The translations under genes were made by a program, and so were the position numbers. A DNA stretch of 64,000 nt from H2-BAC3 sp045863035 (lineage in GTDB: Bacteria; Bacteroidota; Ignavibacteria; Ignavibacteriales; Ignavibacteriaceae): assembly GCA_045863035.1 (NCBI GenBank), contig BTUV01000007.1, positions 46,893 through 110,892 on the forward strand, written 5' to 3'. The notes under the pieces are model-generated. The model saw nothing but the letters and a program-made list of their open reading frames with translations, searched no databases and had not been told where the DNA came from. Shown here one piece after another: positions 61,341 through 64,000 of the stretch (the stretch's first letter is position 1; every line of letters starts with the position of its first letter).

Positions 61341-61880
61341 CTACTTTTCTAATTCTGCCTGATCAAAGTCTATTTCAACAGGTGTTTTTCTTCCGAGAAT
61401 CGGCACCATAACTTTAATCTTCATTTTTTCTTCGTTTACTTCTTCAACCTGACCTGCAAAAGATTTGAAAGGTCCGTTGACAATTTTTACTGTATCGCCG
61501 TGTCTGAAAAGAGTTTCCATTCTTTCATCAACTGCATCGGGGTTTGCGCGGCTCAGGAGAGCTTTAACTTCGTGAGCGGGAAGCGCAGTCGGATGAAGAC
61601 GGCCGTTACCCACGAAACCAAGAACAGAGGTAGTAGTCAGGATAAACTCCTTAACTGCTGCATCCATCTCACAGTTGATGAGCATGTGACCCGGAAGAAG
61701 ATTTTTCGTTTTGCTTTTCTTCTTACCGTCTTTAACTTCAAAGACTTTTTCCATAGGGATGACGATTTCCGTAACCTTGACCTGGAGCTTTTCGTTATCC
61801 TTCAGCTCATGTTCGAGCAGGGTTTTCACCTTGTTCTCATGACCGGTAACGGTTTTAATCACATACCACTTATGTTCCAT
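61341..61880 (-). CDS. nusG: Transcription elongation/antitermination factor NusG
   Basis: The product is 179 aa: HKWYVIKTVTGHENKVKTLLEHEL, LLPGHMLINCEMD and the KOW domain GDTVKIVNGPFKSFAGQVEEVNEEKMKIKVMVPILGRKTPVEIDFDQAE. It binds RNA polymerase and couples it to the ribosome via S10. Confidence 0.97.
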   Translation of the reverse strand: MEHKWYVIKTVTGHENKVKTLLEHELKDNEKLQVKVTEIVIPMEKVFEVKDGKKKSKTKNLLPGHMLINCEMDAAVKEFILTTTSVLGFVGNGRLHPTALPAHEVKALLSRANPDAVDERMETLFRHGDTVKIVNGPFKSFAGQVEEVNEEKMKIKVMVPILGRKTPVEIDFDQAELEK

Positions 61881-61889
61881 GTAACCTTC

Positions 61890-62072
61890 TTAGTAAATCG
61901 CTTTGAATAATTCGGTCAGACCGATATCCACCGCGTAGGTAAAGGCGGAAATGATGAGACAAACCACAATAACAATGGTGGTTGACTCTTTAAGCTCTTC
62001 CTGAGTAGGCCAGGTAACTTTTTTCATTTCCTTGACCACATCATTAACGAAGTTTACAATTTTATCTTTCAT
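61890..62072 (-). CDS. secE: Preprotein translocase subunit SecE
   Basis: The product is 60 aa from the ATG at 62072. An in-frame extension to 62117 would run into tRNA-Trp and is rejected. VVKEMKKVTWPTQEELKESTTIVIVVCLIISAFTYAVDIGLTELF gives the amphipathic helix and single membrane helix of SecE. It stabilises SecY. Confidence 0.94.
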   Translation of the reverse strand: MKDKIVNFVNDVVKEMKKVTWPTQEELKESTTIVIVVCLIISAFTYAVDIGLTELFKAIY

Positions 62073-62090
62073 AGCGTCTTTCGATACTTG

Positions 62091-62163
62091 CACGGCAGGA
62101 GGGACTCGAACCCCCAACCTGCGGTTTTGGAGACCGCTGCTCTACCAATTGAGCCACTGCCGT
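62091..62163 (-). tRNA. tRNA-Trp (anticodon CCA)
   Basis: A 73-nt cloverleaf: acceptor ACGGCAG/CTGCCGT, D arm GCTCAATTGGTAGAGC, anticodon stem GCGGT/ACCGC with loop CTCCAAA (CCA), T arm with GGTTCGAGTCCC. The 3' CCA is not encoded. Classic place before secE. Confidence 0.97.
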
Positions 62164-62175
62164 ATGGGTATTTAA

Positions 62176-62325
62176 TTATTTTGTCTCTTTATGAATGACA
62201 TGCTTCTTGCACCAGCGGCAGTACTTTTTGTACTCAACGCGCTGGGGATGCGTTCTTTTGTTCTTAGTCGTGGAATAATTCCTTCTTTTGCACTCTGTGC
62301 ACTCTAAGGTGATTATTTCTCTCAT
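62176..62325 (-). CDS. rpmG: 50S ribosomal protein L33 (zinc form)
   Basis: The product is 49 aa from the ATG at 62325; an extension to 62418 would overlap tRNA-Thr. REIITLECTECKRRNYSTTKNKR and KKYCRWCKKHVIHKETK give two CxxC pairs. It sits between tRNA-Thr and tRNA-Trp. Confidence 0.96.
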   Translation of the reverse strand: MREIITLECTECKRRNYSTTKNKRTHPQRVEYKKYCRWCKKHVIHKETK

Positions 62326-62360
62326 CGGAAGTATCCTGTTGTATAAAAAGTAGTAATGAG

Positions 62361-62433
62361 AGCTGACGACCGGGATTGAACCGGTGACCTCATCCTTACC
62401 AAGGATGTGCTCTACCAACTGAGCTACGTCAGC
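62361..62433 (-). tRNA. tRNA-Thr (anticodon GGT)
   Basis: A 73-nt cloverleaf: acceptor GCTGACG/CGTCAGC, D arm GCTCAGTTGGTAGAGC, anticodon stem CATCC/GGATG with loop TTGGTAA (GGT), T arm ACCGGTTCAATCCCGGT. No encoded CCA. Confidence 0.97.
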
Positions 62434-62448
62434 TTTTAAATTAGGTTG

Positions 62449-62521
62449 AGCGAGAGACGGGACTCGAACCCGCGACCAACAGCTTGGAAGGCTGTGACTC
62501 TACCAACTGAGTTACTCTCGC
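62449..62521 (-). tRNA. tRNA-Gly (anticodon TCC)
   Basis: A 73-nt cloverleaf: acceptor GCGAGAG/CTCTCGC, anticodon stem ACAGC/GCTGT with loop CTTCCAA (TCC), T arm with GCGGGTTCGAGTCCCGT. No encoded CCA. Confidence 0.97.
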
Positions 62522-62592
62522 GTCTCTGAAAAAGCTTTCTCCACAAGAAAATAAAAGGTTAATCTGTAGTCCAAATTAACCTTTTCTCTAAG

Positions 62593-62676
62593 TGGGCGGC
62601 GAGGGATTCGAACCCCCAAAGGCGTCAGCCAACGGATTTACAGTCCGCCCCGGCTCTCCAACTCCGGCGTCCGCCC
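62593..62676 (-). tRNA. tRNA-Tyr (anticodon GTA)
   Basis: An 84-nt class II tRNA with a long variable arm (GGCTGACGCC). Anticodon loop CTGTAAA (GTA). Acceptor GGGCGGA pairs with GCCGCCC with an A-G mismatch at the last pair. No encoded CCA. First of the tRNA cluster. Confidence 0.95.
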
Positions 62677-62695
62677 AGATTTTTTCAGAACAACA

Positions 62696-62724
62696 AAATT
62701 AGGGGAAAATATTTTAAAATGCAA
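62696..62724 (-). promoter_or_regulatory. Promoter of the tRNA-Tyr ... rpoBC transcript
   Basis: On the minus strand TTGCAT (62724-62719), a 17-base spacer and TAATTT (62701-62696), extended to TAATTTTG, which matches TAnnTTTG. It lies ~20 bases before tRNA-Tyr. Confidence 0.65.
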
Positions 62725-62821
62725 CCGTTCTGGTAAAATAAATTTCCCTTTTCTTCAAATTCTCCCGTTTTCTGCTCCTGTTTAGTGAAAATTTGTGTAA
62801 TTCGTGGCAGAATCTCCATAA

Positions 62822-63595
62822 CTAATACCGGAAATGCTTGATTGACTCTCCCCGACCCACTATGTCTGTCATTGCGTCAATCCCCAAACTCAGATGCACA
62901 TCTGCCCATTCTTGGGTTACTTTATTATCTGACTCCTCAGTCTTTACGCCATCCGGAGTTATTGGTACGTCAGAAACCAGCAGCAAAGCACCACGCGCTA
63001 TGGAGTTATAATGCCCGACGATAAAGAGCGTTGCGGTTTCCATATCAATTGCGATGCAGGTTAACTGCTGAAGCTTCTGCCGGAATGCTTCATCATGCTC
63101 CCAAAGCCGCCTGTTGGTGGAATAAATAACTCCGGTACGGTATTCAAACCCCTTTTCAATGATCTTCTCTGAGACAAATTTATGCAGCTTAAAAGAAGGA
63201 AGTGCAGGAACCTCCGGCGGGTAATAGTCTCCGCTTGTTCCCTCACCTCTTATTGCAGCTATCGGAAGTATAAAATGCCCTATTTCACTCGAACGTTTCA
63301 GCCCGCCGCATTTACCCAGAAACAGCACCCCTTTGGGCTGCCGGGCTATAAGGATATCCATAATGGTTGCCGCATTGGCTGAGCCAATTCCAAAATTAAC
63401 AAGCGTGAGACCGGCACTGTTAGTAGCGCAGGGCATCGGACGGCCGACCCCCTGAATGTCGCATTTGAATTTCTCGGCGAATTTATTCAGATAGTTCTGA
63501 AAATTAGTAAGAAGGATGTAATCACCAAAGCCGTCAATGGGCATTCCGGTATAGCGCGGCAGCCAGTTTTTGGCTATTTCAAGGCGGTCAATCAT
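62822..63595 (-). CDS. AMP nucleosidase (phosphorylase superfamily)
   Basis: The product is 257 aa: NWLPRYTGMPIDGFGDYILLTNFQNYLNKFAEKF at the N-terminus, LVNFGIGSANAATIMDIL, LFLGKCGGLKRSSEIG and AIDMETATLF with the ribose-binding Met-Glu pair. It splits AMP to adenine and ribose 5-phosphate. The short form lacking the extra N-terminal domain of E. coli Amn is the type seen in Bacteroidota. Single gene, minus strand. Confidence 0.88.
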   Translation of the reverse strand: MIDRLEIAKNWLPRYTGMPIDGFGDYILLTNFQNYLNKFAEKFKCDIQGVGRPMPCATNSAGLTLVNFGIGSANAATIMDILIARQPKGVLFLGKCGGLKRSSEIGHFILPIAAIRGEGTSGDYYPPEVPALPSFKLHKFVSEKIIEKGFEYRTGVIYSTNRRLWEHDEAFRQKLQQLTCIAIDMETATLFIVGHYNSIARGALLLVSDVPITPDGVKTEESDNKVTQEWADVHLSLGIDAMTDIVGRGESIKHFRY

Positions 63596-63637
63596 GGAAA
63601 AATTCCTTGTTATTCAACAAAAACAAATATAGAAAAG

Positions 63638-63680
63638 AAGTATGAATTATGAATTGTGAAGTATGAATTATGAAGGATGA
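63638..63680. repeat. Simple repeat GAAGTATGAATTATGAA, two units
   Basis: Two units about 20 bases apart separated by TTGT, followed by a third partial unit GGATGAATT. The complement of 17 bases of one unit occurs at 10265-10282. Confidence 0.7.
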
Positions 63681-63785
63681 ATTTCTGTGAGATTAATAGA
63701 ATGGTGAAGCAAATTCTTTTTGTTTGCCAAAAACCATAAAAATCATAAGCCCTATTCTTGCCTTTCCTGTAACTTCCTTGGCAGC

Positions 63786-63835
63786 AGTCCTTTTAGTCCT
63801 TTTAGTCCTTTCCGTCCTTACTGTCCTTCCTCTCC
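63786..63835. repeat. Imperfect tandem repeat of GTCCTTTTA
   Basis: Five to six units (AGTCCTTTT twice, then TCCTTTCC, GTCCTTAC, GTCCTTCC, TCTCCTTA) decaying from left to right. Confidence 0.7.
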
Positions 63836-63859
63836 TTATAAAAAACCGGTTCTCTCAAA

Positions 63860-63897
63860 CAAAAAAAGCCCCGCCTGAATAACTCAGACGGGGCTTT
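63860..63897 (-). terminator. Rho-independent terminator of the type IX cargo gene
   Basis: On the minus strand AAAGCCCCG-CTGA / TCAG-CGGGGCTTT with one mismatched pair and a 5-nt loop is followed by seven T residues. Confidence 0.9.
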
Positions 63898-63938
63898 GTG
63901 TTAAGTAGTTTTAGAAACTGCCTTGGGCAGCCGCAGAA

Positions 63939-64000
63939 TTACTTTATGAACATCATCTTCTTTGTTGAAGTGAACTCACCTGCTTTGATGGTATAGAAAT
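63939..64000 (-). CDS. C-terminus of a type IX secretion cargo protein (partial)
   Basis: Only the last 20 codons are visible: FYTIKAGEFTSTKKMMFIK then TAA. This matches the end of type A type IX sorting domains (GxYFYxI...G...KKMxxIK). The N-terminal part lies beyond the window. It implies the organism has a type IX (Por) secretion system. Confidence 0.75.
   Translation of the reverse strand, partial: FYTIKAGEFTSTKKMMFIK

Larger units (their letters stand above)
63596..63938. other. Gene-free region with simple repeats and a terminator
   Basis: It holds a twice-repeated GAAGTATGAATTATGAA (63638 and 63658), a GTCCTTTTA-type tandem repeat (63786-63835) and the terminator at 63860-63897. I see no gene. 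Confidence 0.7.

Noticed and set aside
62326..62418. Longer rpmG start
   Set aside because: It would run through the tRNA-Thr gene; the ATG at 62325 gives a normal-length L33.
1..64000. CRISPR arrays, insertion sequences, prophage or rRNA genes
   Set aside because: No regularly spaced repeats with unique spacers, no transposase or phage genes and no rRNA sequence were seen. The 284-bp pair and simple repeats do not fit these classes.

Overview
The window reads as chromosomal DNA of an Ignavibacteria / Chlorobi-group member of the Bacteroidota-like lineage. Four things point there: a short (284 aa) primary sigma factor of the Bacteroidota type, promoter -10 regions of the form TAnnTTTG, the C-terminal tail of a type IX secretion cargo at the right edge, and SecD and SecF as separate genes. 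Unlike typical Bacteroidota, many genes carry clear Shine-Dalgarno sequences (AGGAG or AGGAT followed by an AT-rich spacer). GTG and TTG starts are frequent. The taxonomic call is inference from gene content.

Layout. 1-6342 (mostly minus): SulP anion transporter (cut by the left edge), S9 peptidase, a small cupin on plus, a GMP reductase/IMPDH-family enzyme and oligoendopeptidase F. 6666-9766 (plus): secD-secF, closed by a strong terminator. 9824-10283: gene-free, rich in short palindromes. 10284-17403 (minus): a five-gene partner-switching signalling cluster with three SpoIIE-type PP2C phosphatases, a STAS antagonist and an RsbW-like kinase. 17617-20550 (minus): ECF sigma factor, membrane anti-sigma protein and a LiaF-like protein. 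20938-24543 (plus): B12-dependent ribonucleotide reductase behind a long structured leader. 24652-25261: a 284-bp sequence present twice. 25313-31763 (minus): NlpC/P60 lipoprotein, RpoD, two EutN/CcmL vertex proteins, a PIN-like protein, an unlisted 59-aa protein, phosphopentomutase, a GAF/degenerate-GGDEF membrane protein and EngB.

31827-62676 (minus) is an essentially unbroken information-processing block. In transcription order it runs tRNA-Tyr, tRNA-Gly, tRNA-Thr, rpmG, tRNA-Trp, secE, nusG, rplKAJL, rpoBC, then rpsL-rpsG-fusA-tuf, the S10 operon, the spc operon with secY, map and infA, and the alpha operon ending at rplQ. A tRNA-Gln gene sits inside the spc operon between rplR and rpsE. 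Internal hairpin-plus-T-run structures lie between rplL and rpoB and between tuf and rpsJ. A strong promoter inside a near-perfect palindrome precedes rpsL. 62822-63595 is AMP nucleosidase, followed by simple repeats, a terminator and the type IX secretion tail.

The most unusual points are: phosphopentomutase follows the upstream gene in the same frame after a single TAG and has no ATG, GTG or TTG before its metal-binding N-terminus; two EutN vertex proteins without hexameric shell genes sit in one overlapping operon with phosphopentomutase; the ribonucleotide reductase leader is highly structured; and the str promoter is embedded in a palindrome.
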